Assembly (NCBI RefSeq): GCF_037440165.1
Contig: NZ_JBBIUQ010000005.1
Location: 62,001-126,000 of the forward strand
DNA from: Ignavibacterium sp037440165
GTDB taxonomy: Bacteria > Bacteroidota > Ignavibacteria > Ignavibacteriales > Ignavibacteriaceae
Direction of reading: 5' to 3'
DNA: 64,000 bases
Every line of letters begins with the position of its first letter. Within the stretch, counting starts at the first letter, position 1. The translations under genes and the position numbers were made by a program. Below, piece by piece: positions 26,295 through 35,344 of this stretch. The notes under the pieces are model-generated. The model was not told the origin of the DNA. It worked only from the letters and a program-made list of their open reading frames with translations, and ran no database searches.

Positions 26295-26570
26295 TTATTT
26301 AGGGAGTTTTTCAAGATTAGCTCTTGTTTCATCCTTCTGCTTCTGGCATTCAGCAAGTTTACGGTTCTGTTCTTCGATCTGCTTTTCAAGTCTTGCTCTT
26401 TCTTCTTTGAGTGAATTTGCTTCATTCTCTAAAGACTGAACTTCACTTTTCAAAGCATTTAATTCAGCGATCTGAGCTTCACTAAGACCGCCGCAAGCGC
26501 TAAGGAAAACAGTCATTGCAGCGATGCCACTGATGACAACGACTGATTTCATTTTACTTACCATTTTCAT
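26295..26570 (-). CDS. Small coiled-coil lipoprotein
   Basis: A 91-residue lipoprotein. The signal peptide ends in the lipobox LSAC (cysteine about residue 26). The mature part is an almost continuous coiled coil with leucines at heptad spacing (LNALKSEVQSLENEANSLKE), ending in a charged tail. The size and layout recall Braun-type lipoproteins, but the C-terminal lysine used for wall attachment in E. coli Lpp is only loosely matched (final residues LPK). The start has GGAGG five bases upstream. It is the first gene of a two-gene unit with the LysM protein. Confidence 0.78.
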   Translation of the reverse strand: MKMVSKMKSVVVISGIAAMTVFLSACGGLSEAQIAELNALKSEVQSLENEANSLKEERARLEKQIEEQNRKLAECQKQKDETRANLEKLPK

Positions 26571-26689
26571 TACTACCTCCGGTATTTGTTTGTTTGTTGA
26601 TTAAGTACCTGTACAAATTTATACAATTGAATTGAATTCTAAAAAGAAAATTGTATTTCTGTGTGATAAATTTAACCATTTTTCAGCAT

Positions 26690-27361
26690 TTAAATAAGCC
26701 TTCTCTCTACAAAACTTGTATAATTATTGCCTGCTATAATTATATGATCAAAAATGGGAATGTCCATTATTTTACTTGCTTCGACTAATTTTCTTGTTAT
26801 TACAATATCTTCATTGCTTGGTTCTGTATTACCGCTGGGGTGATTATGCATCAGAATTAAACTCGCTGCATTATTGTCAATCGCTACTTTAAAAACTTCT
26901 CTTTGGTGTACAACACTCGAATTAAGGTTACCTATGGATATTGTCTCTTGCTTTATAATTTTATTTGAATTGTTAAGACACAAGACCCAGAATTGTTCCT
27001 TAGTTTCATTTTTAAGTAGGGGGATATAAATTTCTGCAACATCAGAAGGTGAAGTGATTTTTTTATCAAAAAGCCATTTTTGCTGGTGAAGAATTCTTTT
27101 GGCTAACTCAAATGCAGCAACCATTGTAGCAGCTTTGTCTCGTCCAATGCCATTAGTTTTTATTAGTGCAGAATGAGATTTGGATGACAGTACTGCAAGA
27201 TTGCCTTCCTGTTTAAGCATATCCTGAGCTATTGACAATACGGATTTTCCTTTTGTACCAGTACGAAGCAGAATTGCGACAAGTTCAGCATCAGACAAAC
27301 TTTGTGGTCCTCTCAAAATTAATTTCTCACGAGGACGGTCATCAAGCGGAAGATCCTTCAC
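26690..27361 (-). CDS. radC: RadC/DUF2466 family JAB-domain protein
   Basis: A 223-residue protein with an N-terminal helix-hairpin-helix region (LPLDDRPREKL, SDAELVAILLRTG) and a C-terminal JAB1/MPN metal site HNHPSGNTEPSNED. The family was once tied to DNA repair; the real role is uncertain. The nominal start is GTG at 27361, but it is 17 bases from a perfect GGAGG (27379-27383). An in-frame ATT at 27371-27373 stands five bases from that site and would give four more residues. The SD directly follows the upstream stop codon. Confidence 0.9.
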   Translation of the reverse strand: MKDLPLDDRPREKLILRGPQSLSDAELVAILLRTGTKGKSVLSIAQDMLKQEGNLAVLSSKSHSALIKTNGIGRDKAATMVAAFELAKRILHQQKWLFDKKITSPSDVAEIYIPLLKNETKEQFWVLCLNNSNKIIKQETISIGNLNSSVVHQREVFKVAIDNNAASLILMHNHPSGNTEPSNEDIVITRKLVEASKIMDIPIFDHIIIAGNNYTSFVERRLI

Positions 27362-27384
27362 TTTTTGAGTAATGGCTGCCTCCT

Positions 27385-29106
27385 TTATTCTGTTCCTTTA
27401 TATTTTTCTATTAACTGAAATTTCCCATCTGAAAAGCTAAGGATGTTTATGTAAGTATTCCGTTTCTTCTTGCTGAAAGAAATGTTATTGTGAAATCCGT
27501 TACTCTTCAAACCCGTGTCTATTTTCAATTTAATAGTTTTTCTCGTTGGTTGAATTGCTCTTAGCGCTGTAGTTAAAAACTTAGCTGCATCATAACCATA
27601 AAGTACATTTCGTGTAATATCTTTTCCAGTGGTATTAAGAAATGAATTGCTAAATTCTATAAAAGACCCGTCGCTAAAATCAATGAAGTAATCAGAAGTA
27701 ATCTTCAAGGTGTTGCTTAAGCTGCTTGATGTTTCTAACCCTTTAGCATTAAGCCAATCCTGATTGCCATAAATAGGAACATAAACATTTTGCTTGAGCA
27801 TTTCAGAAAGAATTATTTCTGCATCAAGTTTATCAGATAGAGGAATATAAATTCCATCCAATTGATCAATGTGAGGAATGATGTTTGCAATTTGTTTTGA
27901 TAAATCAATTGATTTAGAACGGTAAGTTTCTTTCACTAAAATATTTCCACCTAATCTTTGAAATTCATCTGAGAATGATTTAGCTAAAATTGGAGAGTAT
28001 ACTTCCAAAGAATTTAATACCGCAAAATTTCTCATTCCTTCTTTCAGAAACACATATTGGGCTAAAACTTTTCCACGAACTGTAAATGGAGGATTTGCCT
28101 GATAGAATTGTTCATTGTTTTCGGTTAAATCTTCATCGGTAGCGGTGGGAGAAATGAAGATAATATCAGTATTACTTATGTATGAAACAACAACTTCAGA
28201 TTCATCACTATAAATCGGACCTATTACTGCCTTCACTCTTTCATCATCGTTATATTCTTTAATGATTTGTTTGATTTTTTCTTCATTACGCTGAGAGTTT
28301 CTTACAATCAATCCTATTTTATTTTCGCGTTGCTGATTAAGTTCGTGAAAAGCATATTTAATTCCTTCAAGCATTTCTTCAGCAGCAATATTTCTTTTTC
28401 CCTCAGAATCAGTAAGCGGAAGTAAAACACCTATTACCGGTTCATTGCTTAAAGCTTTATTATCAGAATTTATTTGAAATTTTTTAGCAAGAATATATTC
28501 ATCCGACTGAGGATAATCAGTAATTATTTGCTGAATAACCTTATCGTATTCCTTTTCGTTTCCCTCCAAAGCATAAAGCTCTGCAAGTGTAAATAACAGG
28601 AAAGGTTTGACTTTATTATCAGATTCTTTATCAGAAAATTCTTTTACATCATAACTGCTGAGATAATTGTTAGCAATTCCTTCTACGATTGATTTCGCCT
28701 CAACACGATATGAAGTTAAGTTTGAATTTCGCAGCAGATAAATTGAATTGATGAAAGCATTTTTATATTTGTTTTGTTCAAGCAGACTTTTAATCAATAA
28801 TACCGATACTTCATCAGCATATTTGCTCGAGGCGAATTTTTCTAAAAAATTCTTCGCTTCTTTTTCTGCATCGGAAAATTTTTTTAATTCAACCAAAGAT
28901 TTGACCACAAAGAATTTAGCTGCTGTCTGATATTTATTTTCCGAAGAAGCAACAAGCTGAAAATTTTGAAGTGCTGCCTGAATTTTATTTTCTTTAAATA
29001 ATTTCACTCCTTCATCGAATTTTTGCTTGTCGGCGTTTTGTGCGAACAGATTTACAGATGCAAAAAGAAGAATGATAAAAAGCCTGTTAAAATTTTTTCT
29101 GCTCAT
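27385..29106 (-). CDS. Exported TPR plus periplasmic-binding-fold protein (LpoA-like layout)
   Basis: A 573-residue exported protein. After a signal peptide (ending NLFAQ, about residue 23) come tetratricopeptide-like helices (about 25-210). A type-I periplasmic-binding domain follows (about 225-570), with VIGVLLPLTDSEGKRNI, VKAVIGPIYSDESEVV, IFISPTATDEDLT and YGYDAAKFL. An N-terminal TPR domain joined to this fold is the layout of LpoA, the activator of penicillin-binding protein 1A; branched-chain amino acid receptors usually lack the TPR part. No transporter permease is nearby. Unlike LpoA, no lipobox cysteine is seen. It is coupled (ATGA) to the upstream TPR gene. Confidence 0.75.
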   Translation of the reverse strand: MSRKNFNRLFIILLFASVNLFAQNADKQKFDEGVKLFKENKIQAALQNFQLVASSENKYQTAAKFFVVKSLVELKKFSDAEKEAKNFLEKFASSKYADEVSVLLIKSLLEQNKYKNAFINSIYLLRNSNLTSYRVEAKSIVEGIANNYLSSYDVKEFSDKESDNKVKPFLLFTLAELYALEGNEKEYDKVIQQIITDYPQSDEYILAKKFQINSDNKALSNEPVIGVLLPLTDSEGKRNIAAEEMLEGIKYAFHELNQQRENKIGLIVRNSQRNEEKIKQIIKEYNDDERVKAVIGPIYSDESEVVVSYISNTDIIFISPTATDEDLTENNEQFYQANPPFTVRGKVLAQYVFLKEGMRNFAVLNSLEVYSPILAKSFSDEFQRLGGNILVKETYRSKSIDLSKQIANIIPHIDQLDGIYIPLSDKLDAEIILSEMLKQNVYVPIYGNQDWLNAKGLETSSSLSNTLKITSDYFIDFSDGSFIEFSNSFLNTTGKDITRNVLYGYDAAKFLTTALRAIQPTRKTIKLKIDTGLKSNGFHNNISFSKKKRNTYINILSFSDGKFQLIEKYKGTE

Positions 29107-30002
29107 TGTGCTTGCGAAAATTTTAAAAGTTTATCTTTAAGTACATTAAGCTCAATGCTGCCCGGTTCATCTTCTTCCACGATTGACAGACATAACTGTG
29201 CCTTTTCAAATTTTTTCAATCCAATACAGGTTTCAGCTAATGTTAAATTATATTCTGGGGAAGTAATGTTTTCAATCGCAGCATATTTTTTTAATTGTTT
29301 CTCAGCTTTTTCGAATTGTTCAAGTGAGTTGTAAATTTTAGCAGCCTCAAGATATGCTTTTGAATTTCTTTTGTTTAATCTGATTGATTTAACGATGTAC
29401 AATGAAGCGTGTGTAAACATTCCGGATAATCTGTAAGCATTTGCCAGATAAAAATAAAAATCAGAGCTTGTGTTGAAATGAAATTCTGTGTCCTTAAATT
29501 TTTTTATAGCTTCTTCAAATTTTCCTTCTTTAAGTGAAATGATTCCAAGGTAGTACAAACTGTTAAATATGAGGTCAGCATTCTGAGAAGAATTTATAAA
29601 AAGCTCCAGATGATGTCTCGCCAGTTTAAGATCATTAAGATTATAATAAGCATAACCAATCATAAAATTAACTTCAGATTTTTTTGATGCATCAATACCA
29701 GCTAAAGCTTTAATCATATTTTCCCAGCAATCGTGTTGCATAAAGAATGTTGAAATCTCAAATCGTATATCATCATCCGGAAATTCATCAAGTATTGAAA
29801 GCAGATATTTTTCTGCAGCACTTATATAACCCAAATCGTTATAAATTTCAGCAAGTAAAAATTTATACTGGAAGTCATTAGTCTCATTAAGCAAAGCAGT
29901 GTAAATCTGAATTGCATGCAATGGTTTATTCTCAGCTAAGTACTTTTCGGCAGCTTTCTTTTTATTATTTTTTTCCTCAAGTGATAACAATTCTATTCCC
30001 AT
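29103..30002 (-). CDS. Tetratricopeptide repeat protein
   Basis: A 299-residue protein without signal peptide or membrane helix, built almost wholly of TPR-like helical pairs (for example AEKYLAENKPLHAIQIY, YLGIISLKEGKFEEAIKKF, YLANAYRLSGMFTHAS). It probably mediates protein contacts in the cytoplasm. It overlaps guaA by ten bases and the following LpoA-like gene by four, so the three are one transcript. The partner is unknown. Confidence 0.8.
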   Translation of the reverse strand: MGIELLSLEEKNNKKKAAEKYLAENKPLHAIQIYTALLNETNDFQYKFLLAEIYNDLGYISAAEKYLLSILDEFPDDDIRFEISTFFMQHDCWENMIKALAGIDASKKSEVNFMIGYAYYNLNDLKLARHHLELFINSSQNADLIFNSLYYLGIISLKEGKFEEAIKKFKDTEFHFNTSSDFYFYLANAYRLSGMFTHASLYIVKSIRLNKRNSKAYLEAAKIYNSLEQFEKAEKQLKKYAAIENITSPEYNLTLAETCIGLKKFEKAQLCLSIVEEDEPGSIELNVLKDKLLKFSQAQ

Positions 30003-31534
30003 TCAATTGTTGCTGGCGGCTTGGAACTTATATCATAAACCACACGGTTAATTCCGCGTACTTTATTAATAATTGTATTTGAAACTTCGGCTAAAAAATC
30101 AGGTTCAAATGGATACCAATCGGCAGTCATTCCATCAACTGAAGTTACAGCGCGCAAAGCAAGAACATATTCATAAGTTCTTGCATCACCCATTACTCCT
30201 ACGCTCTGTATAGGCAACAAAACGGCAAATGCCTGCCAGATTTTATTATAAAGATTACTCTTTTTAATTGCTTTGATAAAAATATCATCAGCTTCCCGTA
30301 AAATATCAAGCTTTTGTTTATCAACTGCACGTAATATTCTGACTGCCAAACCCGGACCTGGAAACGGATGTCTTTCAATAAATTCCGGAGGAATTTTTAG
30401 TGCTCTTCCAACATTCCTGACCTCATCTTTAAATAATTCTCTGAAAGGTTCAATTAAGCGTAAGTTCATCTTTTCAGGAAGTCCGCCAACATTGTGATGA
30501 GTTTTTATAGTAACTGACGCACCTTTCACCGAAACTGATTCAATCACATCAGGATAAAGAGTTCCCTGAACAAGAAACTGAACATTCTTAAATTTTTTTG
30601 CTTCGGTTTCGAATACTTCTATAAATGTGTTACCAATTACCTTTCTTTTTAATTCAGGATCTTCAACATCCTTAAGTCTTGAAAGAAAAATTTCAGAAGC
30701 ATCGATATGAATATGATTGAGATTCAGTCTGGAATTGAACAATTCACTTATTTCTTTACTTTCATTTTTTCTCATTAAGCCTGTATCAATATGAATACAA
30801 ATTAATTGCTCACCGATTGCTTTTTTTACTAACACTGCAGCAACTGTAGAATCAACTCCTCCGCTTAGAGCACAAATTACATTTGCATCTCCCACTCTCA
30901 TTTTAATTTCTTCTATACTTTTCGAAATAAAATTTTCGGGTGTCCAATCACCATTACATTTACAGATTTCAAACAGAAAATTTCTGATAATTTTTTCACC
31001 TTCTTCGGTGTGATGAACTTCCGGATGAAACTGAACTCCAAAGATTTGTTTTTCAGAATTTTCGATCGTACAAACCGGTGAGTGATTTGAAACTGCAACA
31101 ATCTTAAAGCCTGCTGGCGGCTTAGAAACATTATCACCGTGACTCATCCAAACTACCGATTTTGGTTTTACATCTTTAAGAATAATAGATGGGGAAATTA
31201 CTTCACATTCCGTTCTGCCATATTCTCTATCATCTACTTTTTCAACTTTCCCGTTTAATTTTTTAGCAATAAGCTGAAGACCATAACAAATTCCAAGAAT
31301 CGGAATACCAAGTTTAAAGATTTCATCATAGATATCAGGCGCGTTATCATCATATACACTCATAGGTCCGCCGGAGAAAATTATTCCTTTTGGTTTGAGC
31401 TCTTTAATCTTTTCAATAGAAATTGTGTGAGGAAATATTTCAGAGTAAACATTCGCTTCTCTTATCCGGCGAGTGATTAGCTGTGTGAATTGAGAACCAA
31501 AATCTATTATCAAAATAAGTTCAGAGTGCTGCAT
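29993..31534 (-). CDS. guaA: GMP synthase (glutamine-hydrolysing)
   Basis: GuaA converts XMP to GMP. The 513-residue protein has an N-terminal amidotransferase domain (DFGSQFTQLITRRIRE, nucleophile Cys in GICYGLQL, HPEVHHTEEG). An ATP-pyrophosphatase domain follows with the PP-loop ALSGGVDSTVAA. The C-terminal dimerisation domain ends in DISSKPPATIEWE. It is preceded on the minus strand by the terminator after gcvH, so it should have its own promoter in 31535-31560, though none is clear. Confidence 0.97.
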   Translation of the reverse strand: MQHSELILIIDFGSQFTQLITRRIREANVYSEIFPHTISIEKIKELKPKGIIFSGGPMSVYDDNAPDIYDEIFKLGIPILGICYGLQLIAKKLNGKVEKVDDREYGRTECEVISPSIILKDVKPKSVVWMSHGDNVSKPPAGFKIVAVSNHSPVCTIENSEKQIFGVQFHPEVHHTEEGEKIIRNFLFEICKCNGDWTPENFISKSIEEIKMRVGDANVICALSGGVDSTVAAVLVKKAIGEQLICIHIDTGLMRKNESKEISELFNSRLNLNHIHIDASEIFLSRLKDVEDPELKRKVIGNTFIEVFETEAKKFKNVQFLVQGTLYPDVIESVSVKGASVTIKTHHNVGGLPEKMNLRLIEPFRELFKDEVRNVGRALKIPPEFIERHPFPGPGLAVRILRAVDKQKLDILREADDIFIKAIKKSNLYNKIWQAFAVLLPIQSVGVMGDARTYEYVLALRAVTSVDGMTADWYPFEPDFLAEVSNTIINKVRGINRVVYDISSKPPATIEWE

Positions 31535-31561
31535 TGCAATTATCGTATTAGTTTAAAATGA

Positions 31562-31600
31562 AAAAACAAAACTCCGCATTAGAGCAGAATTTTGTTTTTC
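31562..31600 (-). terminator. Terminator downstream of gcvH
   Basis: On the minus strand ACAAAATTCTGC pairs with GCGGAGTTTTGT (12 pairs, two of them G-U) around TCTAAT and runs into TTTTTT. It separates the acc-gcvH transcript from guaA. Confidence 0.78.
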
Positions 31601-31615
31601 AAAATTTTCAAATAA

Positions 31616-31996
31616 CTATTGACCAATAAGATTTTTATAAGCTGAAGCATCCAGAAGCTCATCGAGCTCTGAAGGATTGCTTATCTCAGCTTTAATCATC
31701 CATCCTTCTCCATAAGGGTCAGAATTAAGTAACTCGGGATTGTCCTTAAGCTTGGAATTAATTTCCAGAACTTTTCCAGTGAAAGGAGCAAAGAAATCAC
31801 TTACTGTTTTTACTGCTTCAATAGTTCCGCAGGATGAACCTTTAAAAATTTCAGCAAGTGATTCGTCAATATCAACAAATACAACATCACCAAGTTCGCC
31901 TTGGGCATAATCAGTAATACCAATTACACCCGTATTTCCTTCAACGTGAACCCACTCGTGATCTTTTGTATACTTTAAATTTTCCGGAATGTTCAT
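31616..31996 (-). CDS. gcvH: Glycine cleavage system H protein
   Basis: A 126-residue lipoyl carrier that shuttles the aminomethyl group between the P, T and L proteins. The lipoylated lysine sits in GTIEAVKTVSDFFAPF; KYTKDHEWVHVEG and GITDYAQGELGDVVFVD are standard. No other gcv genes are in the window (the YgfZ-like gene at 41469 is only a GcvT relative). It follows accC by 14 bases, so it is expressed with two other swinging-arm protein genes. Confidence 0.96.
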   Translation of the reverse strand: MNIPENLKYTKDHEWVHVEGNTGVIGITDYAQGELGDVVFVDIDESLAEIFKGSSCGTIEAVKTVSDFFAPFTGKVLEINSKLKDNPELLNSDPYGEGWMIKAEISNPSELDELLDASAYKNLIGQ

Positions 31997-32010
31997 ATTA
32001 ACCTCTGAAT

Positions 32011-33357
32011 TTAATCTTGTTTTTTGAAAATAAATTTTTCTAAAAATCCTGTGTCAAAGTTTCCGCTTATAAATCTTTCATCCTGCAATACCTGAAGATG
32101 AAATGGAATTGTAGTTTTAATTCCTTCGATTATAAACTCTTCTAAAGCTCTTTTTGCTCTGGCTAAAGCTTGTGGACGATCCTTCGCCCAGACAATAAGC
32201 TTAGCTATCAGTGAATCATAATATGGCGGTATTGTGTAAGATTGATAGATATGTGAATCTGTTCTTACACCTAATCCACCGGGAAAATGTAGTGAAGTAA
32301 TTTTGCCGGGACTTGGTCTGAAATCCTTTTCCGGATCTTCAGCATTTATTCTGAATTCAATTGCGTGTCCGATATGTTTATGCGGTGGCGGTGAGGCTTT
32401 TTCACCAGCCGCAACAAGAATTTGTTCACGTATCAAATCAACATCGTGAACCATTTCAGTAACAGGATGCTCAACCTGAATACGTGTATTCATTTCCATA
32501 AAATAGAAGTTATGATGTTTATCTAAAAGAAACTCAATAGTTCCTGCTCCAAGATAATTAACAGAGTGAGCACCACGGACTGCTGCTTCACCCATTTTCT
32601 CTCTTAATAATTCATCTAGTATCGGAGAAGGCGCTTCTTCAATTAGTTTCTGATGTCTTCTTTGAACTGAGCAATCTCTTTCTCCGTAATGATAAACATT
32701 ACCATGTTTGTCACCAACAATCTGAACTTCAATATGTCTGGGATTTTCTAAAAATTTTTCAAGATAAACATCAGGATTTCCGAAAGCAGATTCAGCTTCC
32801 GTTTGTGCAGTGATAAAAGCTTTTTCAAATTCTTTTTCTTCCCAGACGATTCTCATTCCCTTACCACCACCACCGGCAGATGCTTTAATGATAACAGGAA
32901 ATCCAATTTCATGTGAAATTCTGATTGCTTCTTTCAGGTCCCGTATTACACCATCGCTACCGGGAATTACAGGAACACCATTTTTCTTCATCGTATCTTT
33001 TGCGAATGATTTATCGCCCATTGCTGTAATCATTTCAGGCGTTGGCCCGATGAAGGTAATATCAGATTCAGTACAAATTTCAGAGAAATTTGCATTCTCA
33101 GCGAGGAATCCATAACCCGGATGAATTGCATCAGCGCCAGTTACCTGCGCAGCAGAAATTATGGCTGGAATTTTCAGGTAGCTCTCTTTGCCCAATGGTG
33201 GTCCAATACACACAGCCTCATCAGCAAAAGTAACATGTAATGATTCCCTGTCAGCTTCTGAATACACAGCAACAGTTTTTATTCCCAGCTCTTTACAAGC
33301 TCTTATTATGCGTAGAGCAATCTCACCACGATTAGCAATTAGTATTTTATTAAACAC
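32011..33357 (-). CDS. accC: Acetyl-CoA carboxylase biotin carboxylase subunit
   Basis: AccC carboxylates the biotin on AccB using ATP and bicarbonate, the first half-reaction of fatty acid synthesis. The 448-residue protein has the N-terminal ILIANRGEIALRIIRA, the glycine-rich ATP lid SAGGGGKGMR, YLEKFLENPRHIEVQI, ERDCSVQRRHQKLIEEAPSP and the active-site MEMNTRIQVEHPVTE. The start is GTG (33355-33357). It lies 20 bases after accB in the usual efp-accB-accC order. Confidence 0.97.
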   Translation of the reverse strand: MFNKILIANRGEIALRIIRACKELGIKTVAVYSEADRESLHVTFADEAVCIGPPLGKESYLKIPAIISAAQVTGADAIHPGYGFLAENANFSEICTESDITFIGPTPEMITAMGDKSFAKDTMKKNGVPVIPGSDGVIRDLKEAIRISHEIGFPVIIKASAGGGGKGMRIVWEEKEFEKAFITAQTEAESAFGNPDVYLEKFLENPRHIEVQIVGDKHGNVYHYGERDCSVQRRHQKLIEEAPSPILDELLREKMGEAAVRGAHSVNYLGAGTIEFLLDKHHNFYFMEMNTRIQVEHPVTEMVHDVDLIREQILVAAGEKASPPPHKHIGHAIEFRINAEDPEKDFRPSPGKITSLHFPGGLGVRTDSHIYQSYTIPPYYDSLIAKLIVWAKDRPQALARAKRALEEFIIEGIKTTIPFHLQVLQDERFISGNFDTGFLEKFIFKKQD

Positions 33358-33377
33358 GATTTTCCGTAAAATGTGAA

Positions 33378-33851
33378 TTACATAGGTTGAATTAAAAACA
33401 AAGGTTGATTGTATTCAACCGGTTTACCGTTATCAACAAGAATTTTTACAACCTTTCCATTTACATCCGATTCGATCTCATTCATAAGTTTCATTGCTTC
33501 AACTATACAAAGAACTGTACCTACAGAAACTACATCACCAACCTGCACATAAGGATCTGCATCCGGTGCCGGTGCGCGATAAAATGTACCTACTATTGGT
33601 GAGCGAACGGTATGAAGATTTGATTCTGCTGATTCTTCTGAAGATTTTTTTTCAACAGCTTTTTGTTCTTCTTTCTGCTGAACAGATAATGAAGTTGCCT
33701 GAGCAGGAATTGCTGGCAGTGCTTGAAAAGGTTGAGCAATCCTTATTTTCTTTGCCACTTTTATTTTTGTTCCATTCTCTTCAATTTCGATATCAGTGAC
33801 ATCGCTGGTTTCGAGAATTTTAACAAGTTTTTTAATAAGGTTTAAATCCAT
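33378..33851 (-). CDS. accB: Biotin carboxyl carrier protein of acetyl-CoA carboxylase
   Basis: A 157-residue carrier with three parts: an N-terminal AccC-binding segment (LNLIKKLVKILE), a Ser/Glu/Ala-rich linker (about 50-85), and a biotinyl domain with EAMKLMNEIESDV, where the lysine carries biotin (the usual form is EAMKMMN). The ATG at 33849-33851 has GGAG six bases upstream; that site overlaps an earlier in-frame ATG at 33861-33863, which would add MEKN. It follows efp by 13 bases. Confidence 0.96.
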   Translation of the reverse strand: MDLNLIKKLVKILETSDVTDIEIEENGTKIKVAKKIRIAQPFQALPAIPAQATSLSVQQKEEQKAVEKKSSEESAESNLHTVRSPIVGTFYRAPAPDADPYVQVGDVVSVGTVLCIVEAMKLMNEIESDVNGKVVKILVDNGKPVEYNQPLFLIQPM

Positions 33852-33864
33852 ATTCTTCTCCATA

Positions 33865-34431
33865 TTAATTGAATTTTACACGTTCAACATATTCACCAGT
33901 ACGAGTATCAACTTTTAAGACATCCCCTATTTCAATAAAGAGCGGAACATTTATAGTTGCCCCAGTTTCAAGTGTAGCAGGTTTAACAGCGCCTGTAGCA
34001 GTGTTTCCTCTGAAACCTGGTTCAGTTTGGGTAACAGTAAGGTTTACAAAGATTGGAGGTTCAACAGTAATAATCTCATTATCGCTGAACAGTATTTCAA
34101 CTTCAGTACTTTCTTTCAAAAATTCTACTGAATCACCAAAAAGTTCTATGGGGACATTGATTTGTTCAAAGGTTTCATTATCCATACAAACCAGAAAATC
34201 ACCATCACGGTAAAGGTATTGAAATTTTCTTCTTTCAACTCTAATAATTTCAATACTCTCTCCTGCTCTGAAAGTATTTTCAAGTACTCTTCCGGTTTTA
34301 AGATTCTTTAAAGTTGTGCGAACGAAAGCACCGCCTTTACCAGGTTTAACGTGCAAAAATTCTGTTATAACATACGGCTCATTCCTGAATTTGATAATAA
34401 GCCCATTTCTGAAATCTGATGTATCTGCCAT
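33865..34431 (-). CDS. efp: Translation elongation factor P
   Basis: EF-P rescues ribosomes stalled at proline runs. From the ATG at 34429-34431 it is 188 residues, the standard length; a longer frame upstream encodes an unconserved hydrophobic stretch and is not used. The modification loop is KPGKGGAF, with a lysine (not arginine) at the tip, as in the EpmA-type or unmodified subgroups. Domains II and III end in VDTRTGEYVERVKF. It is the first gene of the efp-accB-accC-gcvH run and follows a terminator. Confidence 0.96.
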   Translation of the reverse strand: MADTSDFRNGLIIKFRNEPYVITEFLHVKPGKGGAFVRTTLKNLKTGRVLENTFRAGESIEIIRVERRKFQYLYRDGDFLVCMDNETFEQINVPIELFGDSVEFLKESTEVEILFSDNEIITVEPPIFVNLTVTQTEPGFRGNTATGAVKPATLETGATINVPLFIEIGDVLKVDTRTGEYVERVKFN

Positions 34432-34514
34432 AATCTCCGAATTAATTGTTAAAAAATGGTAAAAAAAAATAGAGATAGAAGCTACTAAAGTCAAGAAAAC
34501 CGATTTTAAATAAT

Positions 34515-34546
34515 CAATAAAAAACCGTGGAAAATCTCACGGTTTT
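34515..34546 (-). terminator. Terminator downstream of the TPR membrane protein
   Basis: On the minus strand AAAACCGTG pairs with CACGGTTTT (nine pairs, loop of eight bases) and leads into TTTTTTATTG. It separates the TPR gene from efp. Confidence 0.82.
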
Positions 34547-34580
34547 AATAGAAATTGTACAAAAAAATATGAAAATCTGG

Positions 34581-35267
34581 TTAATTCAATTCAGTGAAAT
34601 AACGGTCAACCTGAGCAAAAGCAGTAGATGTTTTGTAATCATCTCTGATAATCTGAAACAGGGCTTTTGCTTCATCTCTTTGACCGGCTTTCATATAGTT
34701 AATTCCCGCTCTAAGCAGATAATCGGGGCGACTTGGATTTATCTTTGAGACATTTGCAGCTTTCTTAAAAAGATCAGCAGCTTTCTCATATTCCCCTTTG
34801 CTGGCGTAATATCCTGCCTGTCCGGCTAATGCAGCTGCATTATAAATATCATTGCTTCCACTATAATCATCATAGTATTCTAAAGCTTTCTCAGACTGAC
34901 CTAAAAATGCATAAGAATTGGCCAAATAGATTTTAGCGGTTTCACCATTTTCTGTACTACCAAAATCTTCAACAATTTTTTTAAGTCCGACTAAATTTGT
35001 TCCCTGCTTGCCTTCAATTGCTTCAAGATAAGAACCTTGTTCATAAAGATCCATTACTCTGGAAAGCAATTTTCCGGCTTCTTCATTTCTGGAGCTTCTA
35101 TAGTTCAGAAAGAATATCACAGCAACAACAACTATTGCAAAAGCTGCAACATACATCAGAACTTTGTTTTTGTTTTCTTCGATATAACTCTGAGTTTTAT
35201 AATAAAATTCTACAAGTTTATCTTCTTTAATTTCTTTCTTTGTAAGTTTTTTTCGTTTAGTTAACAT
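34581..35267 (-). CDS. Membrane-anchored TPR protein
   Basis: A 228-residue protein with a lysine-rich cytoplasmic head (about 1-35), one transmembrane helix (VLMYVAAFAIVVVAVIFFL) and a periplasmic TPR region. Repeats such as YLANSYAFLGQSEKALEYYD and AGYYASKGEYEKAADLFKKA are clear. The topology is that of YfgM, the SecYEG-associated chaperone partner, but the sequence likeness is only general. It has its own promoter (35302-35332) and terminator (34515-34546), so it is a single-gene unit. Confidence 0.78.
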   Translation of the reverse strand: MLTKRKKLTKKEIKEDKLVEFYYKTQSYIEENKNKVLMYVAAFAIVVVAVIFFLNYRSSRNEEAGKLLSRVMDLYEQGSYLEAIEGKQGTNLVGLKKIVEDFGSTENGETAKIYLANSYAFLGQSEKALEYYDDYSGSNDIYNAAALAGQAGYYASKGEYEKAADLFKKAANVSKINPSRPDYLLRAGINYMKAGQRDEAKALFQIIRDDYKTSTAFAQVDRYFTELN

Positions 35268-35301
35268 TTTTAATCCTTAAGTTTTGTAAAAAATGACCCG
35301 C

Positions 35302-35332
35302 CAAATTTAATACAGCATAGCTGATTGTTCAA
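35302..35332 (-). promoter_or_regulatory. Bacteroidota-type promoter of the TPR membrane protein
   Basis: On the minus strand TTG (35332-35330), 20 spacer bases and TAAATTTG (35309-35302) match the -33/-7 consensus. The start site would be about 30 bases before the ATG. It lies just after the tRNA-Arg gene. Confidence 0.5.
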
Positions 35333-35344
35333 AAAGAATTTTAG

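Noticed and set aside
34432..34494. N-terminal extension of EF-P by 21 hydrophobic residues
   Set aside because: EF-P is a cytosolic protein of about 188 residues and the conserved start is the ATG at 34431; the extension is the untranslated leader in frame.
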